DNA of 64,000 nt from an uncultured Veillonellaceae bacterium (GCA_900314825.1 OMWS01000004.1:56843-120842), one strand, 5' to 3'; positions 1 through 8,190 are shown, counted from the first letter of the stretch. The notes: a model not told the origin generated them from the sequence alone. Numbers and translations are program-made.

Positions 1-1
1 T

Positions 2-214
2 CGCGACCGTCGGGCCAAGAAAGGCAACTTCCGTCGCCTCTGGATCGCCCGCATCAATGCGGCGGCCCGCACGAATGACATTTCCTACAGCCGTCTGATC
101 TGCGGCCTCACGAAGGCCGGCGTCGAGGTCAACCGCAAGATGCTTGCAGACCTCGCGATCAATGATGCAGCAGCGTTCACGCAGCTCGTCAACGTGGCGA
201 AAGAGAACCTGTAA
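2..214 (+). CDS. rplT: 50S ribosomal protein L20, C-terminal part
   Basis: The window opens inside this gene; the last 70 residues are visible. The segment begins with a basic [19 protein letters not shown] stretch and continues with [18 protein letters not shown] and an [10 protein letters not shown] helix, which is the conserved globular end of L20. L20 binds 23S rRNA early in large-subunit assembly and usually autoregulates the infC-rpmI-rplT operon, whose upstream genes lie outside the window. The reading frame ends at TAA and is followed 17 bases later by a strong terminator, so this is the end of the operon. Identification is firm; the 5' part is missing only because of the window edge. 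Confidence 0.95.
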   Translation, partial: RDRRAKKGNFRRLWIARINAAARTNDISYSRLICGLTKAGVEVNRKMLADLAINDAAAFTQLVNVAKENL

Positions 215-230
215 TTTTACAGGAACACAC

Positions 231-267
231 AAAAACTGCGAAGGGCAGATGCCTTCGCAGTTTTTTT
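231..267 (+). terminator. Rho-independent terminator of the rplT operon
   Basis: A perfect stem (ACTGCGAAGG pairing with CCTTCGCAGT, extended by A-T pairs) with a 7-base loop is followed by seven T residues. It sits just after the rplT stop codon and before the next gene. Confidence 0.9.
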
Positions 268-283
268 ATCAATGAGGTTGTTC

Positions 284-1216
284 ATGAAGAAGATTGAAAG
301 TGCAACGAATCCGAAAATCAAGCTAGCGGCAGGCCTCGCAAAGCGCAGCCAGCGCGAGAAGACAGGACTGTTCGTCGCCGAGGGCGTGCGGCTCGCGGAG
401 ATGGCGGCGGCTTCGGATTGGGACATCGCGTATGCGCTTGTGACGGAGCGGGCGGCGGACGAGGAACGCGTGGAGAACATTCTTGCACAGCTGGAAGCGC
501 GAGAGACGCCGGCGTTTCTTGTACCCGAACGCGTGTATGCGAAAGCGAGCGGGACGGAAACGCCGCAAGGAATTTTGTTGGTTGTGCGGCAGAAGAAATT
601 GTTACTTGAGGAACTCGCGGAGTTTTGTTCTCGCTCGCAGTCGGCTGGGGGCTTTCCCCCGAAAAAAGTACGCCCTGCGGGTGTAAAAATTTTCGGGGAA
701 AAGCCCCCAGCCTCCCGAAGTGATAACATTAACGCGGATGCAATGAAGATGTCACCATGCGTCATTGTTCTTGATCGTGTGCAAGATCCGGGAAATCTCG
801 GCACGATCCTGCGCACAGCGGATGCGGCTGGCATGGATGGCGTGATCCTCCTCAAGGGAACGGTCGATGCGTTCAGCCCGAAAGTCGTGCGCGCGGCGAT
901 GGGGTCGCTCTTCCATATGCCCATCGTCATGGACGTGGAAGAGGACGCATTTCTGGAATTCGTCGCTTCAAAAAAACTTTCGCTGTGCGCGACGGCGCTC
1001 GATGCGACGGCGAGGCCGCATTTTGCAGCGGATTTTTGCCGGCCGTCGGCCATCGTGTTCGGCAACGAGGGACGCGGCGTGTCCGCGCAAATCTTGGAAC
1101 GTGCGGAAAAAATCTTCATTCCGATGTTTGGGGATGCGGAATCTTTGAACGTCGCGGTATCGTCGGCGATTGTCCTCTATGAAGCCGTACGGCAGCGGCA
1201 CGCGCTTAGCGATTGA
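284..1216 (+). CDS. TrmH/SpoU-family RNA 2'-O-methyltransferase with in-frame palindrome insertion
   Basis: Predicted S-adenosylmethionine-dependent 2'-O-ribose methyltransferase of rRNA or tRNA. An N-terminal substrate-binding domain (about residues 1-105, beginning KKIESATNPKIK) precedes the knotted SpoU domain. The three SpoU motifs are visible: DRVQDPGNLGTILRTADAAG near residues 162-182, IVFGNEGRG near 256 and IPMFGDAESLNVAVSSA near 278-295. ATG 284 is preferred over ATG 272 because GAGG lies 6-7 bases before it. Residues about 120-143, in the linker between the domains, are encoded by a near-perfect 70-bp palindrome and look foreign (Pro/Gly/Lys-rich). Its 3' end overlaps the convergent thiN gene by 11 bp. 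The family is certain; the exact RNA target is not. Confidence 0.9.
   Translation: MKKIESATNPKIKLAAGLAKRSQREKTGLFVAEGVRLAEMAAASDWDIAYALVTERAADEERVENILAQLEARETPAFLVPERVYAKASGTETPQGILLVVRQKKLLLEELAEFCSRSQSAGGFPPKKVRPAGVKIFGEKPPASRSDNINADAMKMSPCVIVLDRVQDPGNLGTILRTADAAGMDGVILLKGTVDAFSPKVVRAAMGSLFHMPIVMDVEEDAFLEFVASKKLSLCATALDATARPHFAADFCRPSAIVFGNEGRGVSAQILERAEKIFIPMFGDAESLNVAVSSAIVLYEAVRQRHALSD
643..712. repeat. 70-bp palindromic element inside a coding sequence
   Basis: Two 23-base arms (643-665 and 690-712) are reverse complements except for one mismatch, separated by a 24-base centre. The element lies wholly inside the methyltransferase gene and keeps its frame open. Arms start GGCTGGGGGCTTT and end AAAGCCCCCAGCC. 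It is not one of the A or B repeats seen elsewhere in this window. Confidence 0.85.
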
Positions 1217-1937
1217 CCCAGCACGCGTAAACTGCGAGGCAGCCTGTCTGGATGGAAATCGTGCAATCGCGTGCGCCGTCTGCCAGTACATTGCTTACGG
1301 TGTTCGGCATCGCCTGAGCGAGTGTGGCGTCAGCGAGCGGCCAATAGAGGCCAGTGGCTGTGACGCCGGTAACATTGCTTGTCATTGGAAGCAAGGAAAT
1401 TGCTTTTGGCTGCTTGTGGCAATGAAGCGACAGCGTTTCTCCGGCACGTACGTAAGCGATGCTTTCCCGATCGTCCGCGAGCACGCAAGTGCCTTTTACT
1501 TGCGCGGCGGAAAAAATCGTGCTGTACGCATGATCGAAGCGCCCTCCGAACGCGCCAGTAAGAAGAAGAACGGTGTTGCTGTCATCCATCCGATGGAGCG
1601 CGAGCTGCGTATCCGTGAGGTCTTTCCGAACGGGATGGCGTTCGATGCGTTTCGCGTGTGCCTCGCCCCATGCCCAGTCGTCACTTGTCGCGCTGTCGGC
1701 ATCACCGAGCAGCACGTCAGGGGAAAGCATGAGGGTGCGGCAGATGGCAACGCCACGATCCACAGCGCAGATGGCAGCGTACGTGTTCCCATCCAACAGG
1801 GAATGTGCCCACGCCTCGGACGGCGCGCGCCCGCCAAGGAAGAGCATGGTTGCTGTTTTTGGCAGGGGACGATGAAACTCACAGGTCGCTTGCGGCAGTT
1901 CGATGCAAGAATTTTTTGGAAGATGGGAAGATGTCAT
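1206..1937 (-). CDS. thiN: Thiamine pyrophosphokinase
   Basis: Predicted to convert thiamine plus ATP to thiamine diphosphate in salvage. The 243-residue protein shows family motifs: AVDRGVAICRTLMLSPDVLLGDADSA (matching the A-D-G-G...P-D...G-D-x-D-S pattern, with R in place of the second-position G), KDLTDTQLAL, the GAFGGRFDH nucleotide/thiamine-binding segment, and a C-terminal VTGVTATGLYWPL beta-rich region. It is transcribed toward the methyltransferase gene and overlaps its 3' end by 11 bp. The upstream side is a divergent start region shared with the metal-dependent hydrolase gene. Length is slightly longer than typical (about 210-220 residues), so the true start could be a little downstream. 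Confidence 0.88.
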   Translation of the reverse strand: MTSSHLPKNSCIELPQATCEFHRPLPKTATMLFLGGRAPSEAWAHSLLDGNTYAAICAVDRGVAICRTLMLSPDVLLGDADSATSDDWAWGEAHAKRIERHPVRKDLTDTQLALHRMDDSNTVLLLTGAFGGRFDHAYSTIFSAAQVKGTCVLADDRESIAYVRAGETLSLHCHKQPKAISLLPMTSNVTGVTATGLYWPLADATLAQAMPNTVSNVLADGARDCTISIQTGCLAVYACWVNR

Positions 1938-1950
1938 CGGGCGTTGCTCT

Positions 1951-1979
1951 TTTCTTTCATTTGCTAGCTATGGTATAAT
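1951..1979 (+). promoter_or_regulatory. Probable extended -10 promoter for the hydrolase-miaA-hfq run
   Basis: TATAAT at 1974-1979 is preceded by TGG, an extended -10. The -35 region (TTTCTT at 1951-1956, 17-base spacing) is weak. It lies 63 bases before the hydrolase start. Confidence 0.5.
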
Positions 1980-2041
1980 GATAACAACTTCATTCTATCA
2001 CGTTGACAAAGGGAAAGACAACAACAGAGGAGGGGCTGTTT

Positions 2042-2713
2042 ATGTTGCAATTTTCTTATTATGGGCATTCCTGCTTCCAGTTAAACGACGGTACGCACAA
2101 AGTTTTGACTGATCCGTTCTTAACGGGCAATCCGACGGCTGCGATTTCGGCGGAAAAAGTCGAGGCGGATACGATCCTGCTCTCGCATGCGCATGGCGAT
2201 CATTTCGGTGATGCGCAGGCCATCGCGGAGCGCACGGGCGCGGATGTCGTCGGCGTGCCGGAGGTGCTCGGGCTTCTCCGCTTGCCGGGGGCGAAGCTCC
2301 ATGGCATGAATCTCGGCGGCACGCTGTCGTTGCCGTTTGGCTCTGTGCGCATGGTGCTCGCGCGCCACAGCAGCGGCGTCGCAGGCGGCTGCGCGTGCGG
2401 CTACATCATCCGCATGGGCGGCAAGACGGTGTATTTCGCTGGCGACACGGCGATTTTCTCTGACATGAAATTCCTCGGCGAGCGCGACGCGATTGACTAC
2501 GCGATGCTGCCGATCGGCGACAACTACACGATGGGGCCGGAGGACGCGGCGCTTGCGGCGAAGTGGCTCGGAGCGAAGCACGTTATCCCGATTCATTACA
2601 ACACGTGGCCGATGATCGCACAAAACCCGGAAGAATTCAAAAAGCTTTGCGAAGCGGCATCGGATGCGAAGGTCACGGTCGTCCAGCCTGGCGAGAGCAT
2701 CGAGCTCGTATGA
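2042..2713 (+). CDS. UPF0173-type metal-dependent hydrolase (metallo-beta-lactamase fold)
   Basis: A 223-residue MBL-fold hydrolase of unknown physiological substrate. The N-terminus MLQFSYYGHSCFQL and the metal-binding HAHGDHFGD motif (HxHxDH) are typical of the UPF0173 family; further metal ligands fit ARHSSGV, FAGDTAIF and the C-terminal VIPIHYNTWP. The start at ATG 2042 has an AGAGGAGGGG ribosome site 7 bases upstream; longer in-frame starts lack one. The stop overlaps the ATG of miaA (ATGA), so the two are translationally coupled. The family is clear; the reaction is not known. Confidence 0.9.
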   Translation: MLQFSYYGHSCFQLNDGTHKVLTDPFLTGNPTAAISAEKVEADTILLSHAHGDHFGDAQAIAERTGADVVGVPEVLGLLRLPGAKLHGMNLGGTLSLPFGSVRMVLARHSSGVAGGCACGYIIRMGGKTVYFAGDTAIFSDMKFLGERDAIDYAMLPIGDNYTMGPEDAALAAKWLGAKHVIPIHYNTWPMIAQNPEEFKKLCEAASDAKVTVVQPGESIELV

Positions 2714-3696
2714 GCGACGATCTTTCATTGAACACATCCGAGAGCGATGGTTCAGAGGTTTTGCCACAAACAAAGCAGAACCTCCTTGTCCTCCTCGGCC
2801 CGACGGCCGTTGGCAAGACGGCGCTGTCCATCGAGCTCGCGCAAGCGCTGGACGCCGAGATCATCTCGGGTGATTCCATGCTCATCTATCGCGGCTTCGA
2901 CATTGGCGCGGCCAAGCCGACGATGGAGGAACGAAAGGGCGTCCCGCATCATCTCATCGACGTGCATGAGCCCTTTGAGCGCTATAGCGTGCAGGATTTC
3001 CAGCAGGAGGCCGCCGCGTGCATCGCGGACATCGCATCGCGCGGGAAGCTGCCGTTCCTTGTCGGCGGCACGGGACTCTATGTGCAGGCGCTCGTGGAAG
3101 GGTATGCGTTTAACGAGACAAGTGGAAATGCTGCCTATCGCGCGAAGCTTCAACAGCTGGCTGAGACGCAAGGTGCCGGAGCGCTGTTCACGATGCTTGA
3201 AACGGTCGACCCGAAAGCGGCACAAACGGTGGATGCCAAGAATACCCGCCGCATCATCCGTGCGCTCGAGGTCGCGCATGGCGGCAAGGAATCCATTTCC
3301 CGCGCGAAAGCGGACGAGCCCCCGTACCGTGCGTTCGTCGTCGGTCTCACACGGCCGCGGGCGGAGCTCTACGAACGTATCAATCAGCGGGTGCTGTTGA
3401 TGATAGAGCAAGGGCTCGTCCGCGAAGTGCAAGGTTTGTTGGCGCGCGGCGTATCGCGTGACGCCCAGCCGATGCAGGGCATCGGGTACAAGGAGACGGC
3501 GGCGTATCTCGCAGGCGAATATTCTCTGGAGGAAGCCGTTGATACGATCCAAAAGGCGACGCGCCATTTCGCGAAACGCCAGCTCACATGGTATCGTCGG
3601 ATGCCGTACATCCATTGGTATGATGCGACGCTGCCGCAGGAAAGAATTCTTTCAAAGATTTTGAACGATGTGAGAGGATTTTTCGCATCGAGGTAG
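2710..3696 (+). CDS. miaA: tRNA dimethylallyltransferase
   Basis: Transfers the dimethylallyl group from DMAPP to N6 of adenosine 37 in tRNAs reading codons that start with U. The 328-residue protein has the P-loop GPTAVGKT, the GDSMLIYRGFDIGAAKP DMAPP/metal region, the HHLIDVHEP motif and VGGTGLYVQAL, all hallmarks of MiaA. The start overlaps the previous stop (ATGA), favoured over an in-frame upstream start buried in the hydrolase. A 15-residue N-terminal extension precedes the P-loop region. hfq follows 40 bases downstream, a widespread miaA-hfq arrangement. Confidence 0.95.
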   Translation: MSDDLSLNTSESDGSEVLPQTKQNLLVLLGPTAVGKTALSIELAQALDAEIISGDSMLIYRGFDIGAAKPTMEERKGVPHHLIDVHEPFERYSVQDFQQEAAACIADIASRGKLPFLVGGTGLYVQALVEGYAFNETSGNAAYRAKLQQLAETQGAGALFTMLETVDPKAAQTVDAKNTRRIIRALEVAHGGKESISRAKADEPPYRAFVVGLTRPRAELYERINQRVLLMIEQGLVREVQGLLARGVSRDAQPMQGIGYKETAAYLAGEYSLEEAVDTIQKATRHFAKRQLTWYRRMPYIHWYDATLPQERILSKILNDVRGFFASR

Positions 3697-3736
3697 AATG
3701 TACATATAGAGAACGAATTTTAATGAGGTGGTTTCT

Positions 3737-4015
3737 TTGGCAATCAAGCAGATCAATCTTCAGGACAGCTTTTTGAACCAGGTGCGCAAGGAAAATGTCG
3801 GCGTGACGATTCATCTCGTCAACGGCTTCCAGATCAAGGGCAGCGTGCGCGGTTTTGACAATTTCACGGTCATCCTCGACGTGATGGGCAAGCAGCAGAT
3901 GGTTTACAAGCACGCGATTTCGACGATCACGCCGGCGAAGCCTGTCGCTTTCGCAGGTGCAGACAAGCCGGAAAAGGGCGAGAAAGCTGAAAAAGCTGAA
4001 AAGGCCGACGCGTAA
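3737..4015 (+). CDS. hfq: RNA chaperone Hfq
   Basis: Sm-like hexameric RNA-binding protein supporting small RNA-mRNA pairing. The core contains [21 protein letters not shown] (Sm1) and the Sm2 signature [10 protein letters not shown], where YKHAIS matches the conserved KH motif of Hfq. A TTG start at 3737 is chosen: GAGGTGG ends 5 bases upstream, and it gives the usual AIKQ-NLQD beginning; a GTG at 3728 would lie inside the ribosome site. The C-terminal tail after residue 75 is a charged Lys/Glu/Ala repeat ([14 protein letters not shown]), probably disordered. It sits downstream of miaA and ends before a terminator. Confidence 0.93.
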   Translation: MAIKQINLQDSFLNQVRKENVGVTIHLVNGFQIKGSVRGFDNFTVILDVMGKQQMVYKHAISTITPAKPVAFAGADKPEKGEKAEKAEKADA

Positions 4016-4044
4016 ACACATGGTCACAAAAGGGCGCTGAGAAG

Positions 4045-4073
4045 AGCTTTCTCCTGCGGGAGGAGGCTTTTTT
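4045..4073 (+). terminator. Terminator after hfq
   Basis: A 10-pair stem allowing G-U pairs (AGCTTTCTCC with GGAGGAGGCT) around a TGCG loop, followed by a run of T. Confidence 0.7.
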
Positions 4074-4101
4074 CGTCCGGCGTTCCAGGAAAGGAGAAAC
4101 G

Positions 4102-4566
4102 ATGCGGAAACGGGGATTCGAGCGCGTGTCGAAGTATTCAGCGGAAAACATCTTGCTGCCGGGACGCAAGACAGCCGCGAGCGCGGGCTATGATATCGCG
4201 GCGGCGGAGGCGGCGCTCATCGCGCCCGGCGCAGTTGCGCTCGTGCCGACGGGGCTCAAGGCGTATATGCAGCAGGGAGAAGTGCTGGTACTCGCCATCC
4301 GTTCGAGCCTTGCGGCGAAACGCGGCCTGTGCCTCGCGAATGGCATCGGCATCATCGATGCGGATTACTACGACAATCCAGAGAACGAAGGGCACATCCA
4401 GGTCGCCGTGCGCAATCTCGGTACACAGCCCGTCGCGATCGCGGCGGGCGAACGCATCGCGCAGGGCGTGTTTTTGCCGTATCTCACGGTGGATGGCGAT
4501 GCCGCGGGCGAAGGCGCCGAACGCACGGGCGGATTCGGTTCGACGGGACGGGGGGACGAAGCTTGA
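4102..4566 (+). CDS. dut: dUTP diphosphatase
   Basis: Hydrolyses dUTP to dUMP and pyrophosphate, keeping uracil out of DNA and feeding dTMP synthesis. All five motifs of the trimeric dUTPase family are visible in the 154 residues: SAGYDI, RSSLA, the NGIGIIDADYYD substrate pocket with its catalytic Asp, GERIAQGVF, and the mobile C-terminal GGFGSTG arm. A good AAGGAGAAAC ribosome site precedes the ATG. Its stop overlaps a possible TTG start of rarA, implying coupling of nucleotide-pool and replication-repair genes. Confidence 0.95.
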   Translation: MRKRGFERVSKYSAENILLPGRKTAASAGYDIAAAEAALIAPGAVALVPTGLKAYMQQGEVLVLAIRSSLAAKRGLCLANGIGIIDADYYDNPENEGHIQVAVRNLGTQPVAIAAGERIAQGVFLPYLTVDGDAAGEGAERTGGFGSTGRGDEA

Positions 4567-4580
4567 GCGCAGACGAGGGC

Positions 4581-5918
4581 ATGAATCTTTTTGAAGCGGC
4601 GGCAGAAAGCAACGTGGATGAAGGCGGCTTGCACCGCTTCGAGCCGCTCGCACAGCGCATGCGGCCGCGCACATTTGAAGAATTCATCGGCCAGCAGGGC
4701 GCGGTCGGGCAGGGACGTTTCTTGCGGCGCATGATCGAGCAAGACCAAGTGCCGTCCATGATCCTCTACGGCCCGCCGGGCACGGGCAAGACGACGCTCG
4801 CGCAAATGATTGCAGGACTCACGCACAGCGCGTTTCAGAAACTCAATGCTGTCGCGGCCGGCATTGCCGATATCCGCGCCATCGTGAAAGAGGCCGAGGA
4901 GCAACGCCGTTTTTACCAGCGGCGCACGATCGTGTTCATCGACGAAATCCATCGCTTCAACAAGAGCCAACAGGATGTCCTCCTGCCTTACGTCGAGGAC
5001 GGGCGGCTCGTGCTCATCGGCGCGACGACAGAAAATCCGTTCTTTGAAGTGAATCACGCGCTCCTTTCGCGCGTGCGCATCGTGCGGCTGGAAAAACTCA
5101 CGGACGCGGAACTTGTTCGCATCCTCACGCAGGCGCTTGATGACGAAGAACGCGGCCTCGGCGGCCAGCATTTGACGGCGGCGGAAGGCGTGCTCGCGGC
5201 CATCGCGGGCTTTGCGGGCGGCGATGCGCGCATGGCGCTCAACGTGCTCGAGGGTATGGCGGCGATGCTGCCGCCGTCGGGCGGAGAGCTCACGATGGAG
5301 CTCCTCACGAGCCTCGTCGGTGAGCGTGTGCAGTCGTATGACAAGAAGGGCGACAACCATTACGATACGGCGTCGGCGTTCATCAAGAGCATGCGCGGCA
5401 GCGATCCCGATGCGGCGCTTCATTATCTCGCGCGCATGATCGCGGGCGGCGAAGACCTCAATTTCATCGCGCGGCGCATCGTCATTTGTGCGTCGGAAGA
5501 TGTCGGCAATGCCGACCCGATGGCGCTCGTCGTCGCCATGGCGGCCGCGCAGGCCGTGCAGTTCGTCGGCCTGCCGGAAGCGCGCATCACGCTCGGGCAG
5601 GCCGTCACGTATATTGCCTCGGCGCCAAAGAGCAATGCAGCGTACCTCGGCATCGACCACGCGCTTGCCGACGTACGGCACAAAAATTGCGGCCAAGTTC
5701 CCATCCATCTGCGCGATTCCCATTACAAGGGTGCGGCGAAGCTCGGGCACGGCATCGATTATGTGTATCCGCATGATTTTCCGGGACATTTCAAACAGCA
5801 GCAGTACCTGCCGAATGAAATTCGGAATGCACATTATTACGAGCCGACGGACATTGGGCGTGAAAAGCAGATGGGGGACTATCTGAAACAATGTTGGCCG
5901 GAACGATATCCAAAGTGA
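4581..5918 (+). CDS. rarA: Replication-associated recombination protein A (AAA+ ATPase)
   Basis: RarA/MgsA acts at stalled or gapped replication forks. The 445-residue protein has an LAQRMRPRTFEEFIGQQ start region, Walker A GPPGTGKTT, Walker B FIDEIHRFN, sensor GATTENPFFEVN and the arginine-finger ALLSR segment, followed by the C-terminal tetramerisation domain (ARHKNCGQVPIHLRDSHYK-like segment near residue 380). ATG 4581 fits the family start; an in-frame TTG at 4563, overlapping the dut stop and preceded by GGGGG, is an alternative that adds six residues. The downstream gap holds a family A repeat fragment. Confidence 0.94.
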   Translation: MNLFEAAAESNVDEGGLHRFEPLAQRMRPRTFEEFIGQQGAVGQGRFLRRMIEQDQVPSMILYGPPGTGKTTLAQMIAGLTHSAFQKLNAVAAGIADIRAIVKEAEEQRRFYQRRTIVFIDEIHRFNKSQQDVLLPYVEDGRLVLIGATTENPFFEVNHALLSRVRIVRLEKLTDAELVRILTQALDDEERGLGGQHLTAAEGVLAAIAGFAGGDARMALNVLEGMAAMLPPSGGELTMELLTSLVGERVQSYDKKGDNHYDTASAFIKSMRGSDPDAALHYLARMIAGGEDLNFIARRIVICASEDVGNADPMALVVAMAAAQAVQFVGLPEARITLGQAVTYIASAPKSNAAYLGIDHALADVRHKNCGQVPIHLRDSHYKGAAKLGHGIDYVYPHDFPGHFKQQQYLPNEIRNAHYYEPTDIGREKQMGDYLKQCWPERYPK

Positions 5919-5924
5919 GAGATG

Positions 5925-5978
5925 GCGCAACCCTCTCCGACCTCCCTTCGGGAGGCCACCTCCCCCATTGGGGAGGCT
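5925..5978. repeat. Family A palindromic repeat, single arm
   Basis: The segment between rarA and the Rrf2 gene contains ACCCTCTCCGACCTCCC and CACCTCCCCCATTGGGGAGGCT. It matches the right arm of the full family A elements at 27149-27297 and 48485-48616 in order and spacing. The partner arm is absent, so this is a half copy. Confidence 0.65.
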
Positions 5979-6002
5979 GGTATGAAGAATTCAGGTGGTT
6001 GA

Positions 6003-6440
6003 ATGAAATTATCGACGAAAGGCCGCTACAGTGTCACGGCGCTCTACGAACTGGCGCAGCATTATGGGCAGGGCATCGTGCCACTGAAGACGATCGCCCT
6101 GAGCCAGGGCTTGTCGGAAAATTATCTCGAGCAGCTCATGGGCACGATGCGCAAAGCCGGCCTCGTCACGAGCACGCGCGGCGCGCAAGGCGGCTATGAG
6201 CTGGCGCGCGCGCCAAAGGACATCACGATCTGCGACATCATCACGGCGGCGGAAGGCCCGATTGCGCTCGTGGACTGCCTGCTTGATGACGAGAAGGCCG
6301 TCCACTGCGCACGCGCGAGCGAATGCGTGACGCGCAGTGTCTGGGAACGTGTCTGCGCGAGCATCAATGACGTGCTTGCGAGCATCACGCTTGCCGATCT
6401 TTGCAGGGACGGAGAGAAGGGGGTCGGGTGCTGCCAATGA
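6003..6440 (+). CDS. Rrf2-family transcriptional regulator (IscR/CymR-like)
   Basis: A 145-residue DNA-binding protein with an N-terminal winged helix (MKLSTKGRYSVTALYELA), the STRGAQGGYELAR wing, and three cysteines in the effector region (DCLLDD, HCARASEC, around residues 92-108) suited to an Fe-S cluster. It directly precedes and overlaps (ATGA) a cysteine desulfurase gene, so it probably regulates Fe-S assembly or cysteine metabolism in response to cluster status. A second Cys pair ends the protein (GCCQ). Assignment to IscR rather than CymR or another Rrf2 member is not possible from sequence alone. Confidence 0.9.
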   Translation: MKLSTKGRYSVTALYELAQHYGQGIVPLKTIALSQGLSENYLEQLMGTMRKAGLVTSTRGAQGGYELARAPKDITICDIITAAEGPIALVDCLLDDEKAVHCARASECVTRSVWERVCASINDVLASITLADLCRDGEKGVGCCQ

Positions 6441-7615
6441 ATCCCGTGTACCTTGATTACGCAGCGACGACGCCGATGGACGCGCGCGTGCGAGACGCCA
6501 TGACGCAGGCGATGGCGGAGCTTTATGGGAATCCATCGAGCCTCTACGCGGCCGGCCGTGCGGCGAAATCAACGGTTGAAAAAGCACGGAGGCAAGTTGC
6601 GGCGCTGATTGGTGCCAAGCCAGAGGAAATCTTCTTTACGAGCGGCGGCAGTGAGAGCGACAACTGGGCGCTCAAAGGCATCGCGTTTGCAAGGCGGGCG
6701 TCGGGAAAAGCGTTTGGCGTTGTGACATCCGCTATCGAACATCCGGCGATTCTGCGAACAAGCGAATGGCTTGAGCGCCAAGGTGTTCCTGTGACGCGGC
6801 TTCCCGTGGATGGCGAGGGGGTCGTTGCTCCAGAAGCGTTGGAACGGACGTTGTCATCGCTTGACGGCAACGTAGAACTGTCACAAGGCGTGGGCATTGT
6901 CTCTATTATGATGGCGAACAATGAAGTCGGGACGATGGAACCCGTTCGCGAACTTGCAGAAATTGCACACAACCATGGAGCGATTTTTCATACGGATGCC
7001 GTTCAAGCCGCAGGTCACATTTCCATTGATGTCGAAGCATTCGGCGTCGATGCATTATCTCTGACTGCGCACAAATTCTGCGGGCCGAAAGGCATTGGGG
7101 CGCTCTACATCCGACGCGGCGTGCTCATCGATTCTCTGATTCACGGCGGGGAACAGGAACGCGGTTTGCGTGCGGGCACGGAGAACGTGCCCGCCATCGT
7201 CGGCCTCGGCTGCGCGGCAGAAGTCGCAGCGGCGGAATTGGAAGAAGAAGGAAAGCGCCTGACGGAATTACGTGACCTTCTTGAGGCGCGCGTGCGAACA
7301 ATCATGGGATGCGTGGTTCATGGCTCTCAGAATGCGGAACGGCGTTTGCCAGGCACGCTGAATTTCAGCATCGCCGGCATCCATCATGACGCGTTGCTCA
7401 TCCGTCTCGACCGCGCTGGCTTTGCCGTGTCAGCGGGCAGCGCTTGCAGCGCTGGAAGTTTGGAACCATCGCATGTATTGGCGGCCATGGGCGTTCCTGC
7501 AGAAGAAGCGCAAAGCGCGGTGCGCGTGTCACTCGGCCGCTGGACGACCGAGGCGGACGTGCTCGCCTTTGCCGATGCATTGGAGCAGGCGGTTTCCTCG
7601 ATGCGGGCGCTTTAA
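6437..7615 (+). CDS. nifS: Cysteine desulfurase
   Basis: PLP enzyme that removes sulfur from cysteine for Fe-S clusters and thio-modifications. In the 392 residues one sees YLDYAATTPMD at the start, the SGGSESDNWALKG segment, HTDAVQAAGH, the PLP lysine in TAHKFCGPKG (about residue 212) and the active-site cysteine in SAGSACSAGS (about 337). The short loop around that cysteine is of the NifS/IscS (group I) type. ATG 6437 overlaps the stop of the Rrf2 regulator. No IscU/NifU scaffold gene follows; a terminator comes next, so the desulfurase may serve scaffolds or thiolation enzymes encoded elsewhere. Confidence 0.94.
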   Translation: MNPVYLDYAATTPMDARVRDAMTQAMAELYGNPSSLYAAGRAAKSTVEKARRQVAALIGAKPEEIFFTSGGSESDNWALKGIAFARRASGKAFGVVTSAIEHPAILRTSEWLERQGVPVTRLPVDGEGVVAPEALERTLSSLDGNVELSQGVGIVSIMMANNEVGTMEPVRELAEIAHNHGAIFHTDAVQAAGHISIDVEAFGVDALSLTAHKFCGPKGIGALYIRRGVLIDSLIHGGEQERGLRAGTENVPAIVGLGCAAEVAAAELEEEGKRLTELRDLLEARVRTIMGCVVHGSQNAERRLPGTLNFSIAGIHHDALLIRLDRAGFAVSAGSACSAGSLEPSHVLAAMGVPAEEAQSAVRVSLGRWTTEADVLAFADALEQAVSSMRAL

Positions 7616-7632
7616 ATTCATACGTTCAACGG

Positions 7633-7665
7633 AATCCCAGACGTTTGGCCGTCCGGGATTTTTTT
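7633..7665 (+). terminator. Terminator after the cysteine desulfurase gene
   Basis: An 11-base stem (AATCCCAGACG with CGTCCGGGATT, one mismatch) is followed by seven T residues. Confidence 0.8.
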
Positions 7666-7670
7666 GCATG

Positions 7671-7700
7671 AAAAAAGAGCTGATGCCAAATGGCACCAGC
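7671..7700 (-). terminator. Terminator of the minus-strand small gene
   Basis: On the minus strand, GCTGGTGCCA pairs with TGGCATCAGC (one G-U pair) and is followed by CTCTTTTTT. It lies 25 bases after the stop of the 102-residue gene and stands back to back with the plus-strand terminator at 7633. Confidence 0.75.
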
Positions 7701-7724
7701 CCTTCAATCCAGAAATAATTTTTG

Positions 7725-8033
7725 TCAGCCGAACCGGACGAACGACGCCTGCTGATCCATGCGCCAACGATTCAAGAGATCCGTGTCACGGCTGTACGAC
7801 ACGCAGATGGCCTGGCCGGAACCCCACGGCTCGCGCTGCAGGCGCTCTTTGAGCGCTTCCATGAAGTCACGCGTCGCCTGCGGGCTCGCGCCGTCCGAAA
7901 GCTGGACGAGCTCGATCTTGCCCGTGTGGCTGTCATAGACGATCTTCCCGTCAAGAGCCATGTCCTGTCCCAAGCTGTAGCTGATTTTCTTTTTGCCGCG
8001 TTCCTCGCGCGTCACTTCGACCCATGCAAACAT
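7725..8033 (-). CDS. Small protein of unknown function
   Basis: A 102-residue soluble protein that I do not recognise. It has no signal peptide, membrane segment or cysteine cluster (a single Cys). It starts MFAWVEVTREERGKKK and is beta-rich at the front (ISYSLGQDM, KIVYDSHTGKIELVQL), with a charged helix (ATRDFMEALKERLQRE) in the middle. An AAGGAGGAC ribosome site precedes the ATG at 8033. Codon use matches neighbouring genes, and it has its own terminator, so it is very likely a real monocistronic gene. Confidence 0.7.
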   Translation of the reverse strand: MFAWVEVTREERGKKKISYSLGQDMALDGKIVYDSHTGKIELVQLSDGASPQATRDFMEALKERLQREPWGSGQAICVSYSRDTDLLNRWRMDQQASFVRFG

Positions 8034-8158
8034 GTTGCTCGTCCTCCTTTTGTTTCACCGGATGGTTTCTTTGAATCTATCGTACCATAGGTGTCTGATT
8101 TTGTATACAGCATACGAAAAAATCGTGTTACAGGGTGACAGTCTATCTGTGAAACAAG

Positions 8159-8190
8159 AAATGGCCTGCGGTTGGAGCGCAGGCCATTTT
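8159..8190 (-). terminator. Hairpin terminator between rubrerythrin and the small gene
   Basis: Perfect 12-bp stem (AAATGGCCTGCG with CGCAGGCCATTT) and 7-base loop. It lies about 60 bases after the rubrerythrin stop. The T tail is short on either strand, so it may act weakly or in both directions. Confidence 0.65.

Noticed and set aside
1206..1216. Overlap of the methyltransferase and thiN genes as a regulatory antisense device
   Set aside because: An 11-base convergent overlap is common in compact genomes and shows no special structure.
3968..4010. Repeat at the hfq 3' end as a mobile or unstable element
   Set aside because: The short GAAAAGGC-type repeats simply encode a Lys/Glu/Ala tail, common at Hfq C-termini; no duplication boundary is evident.
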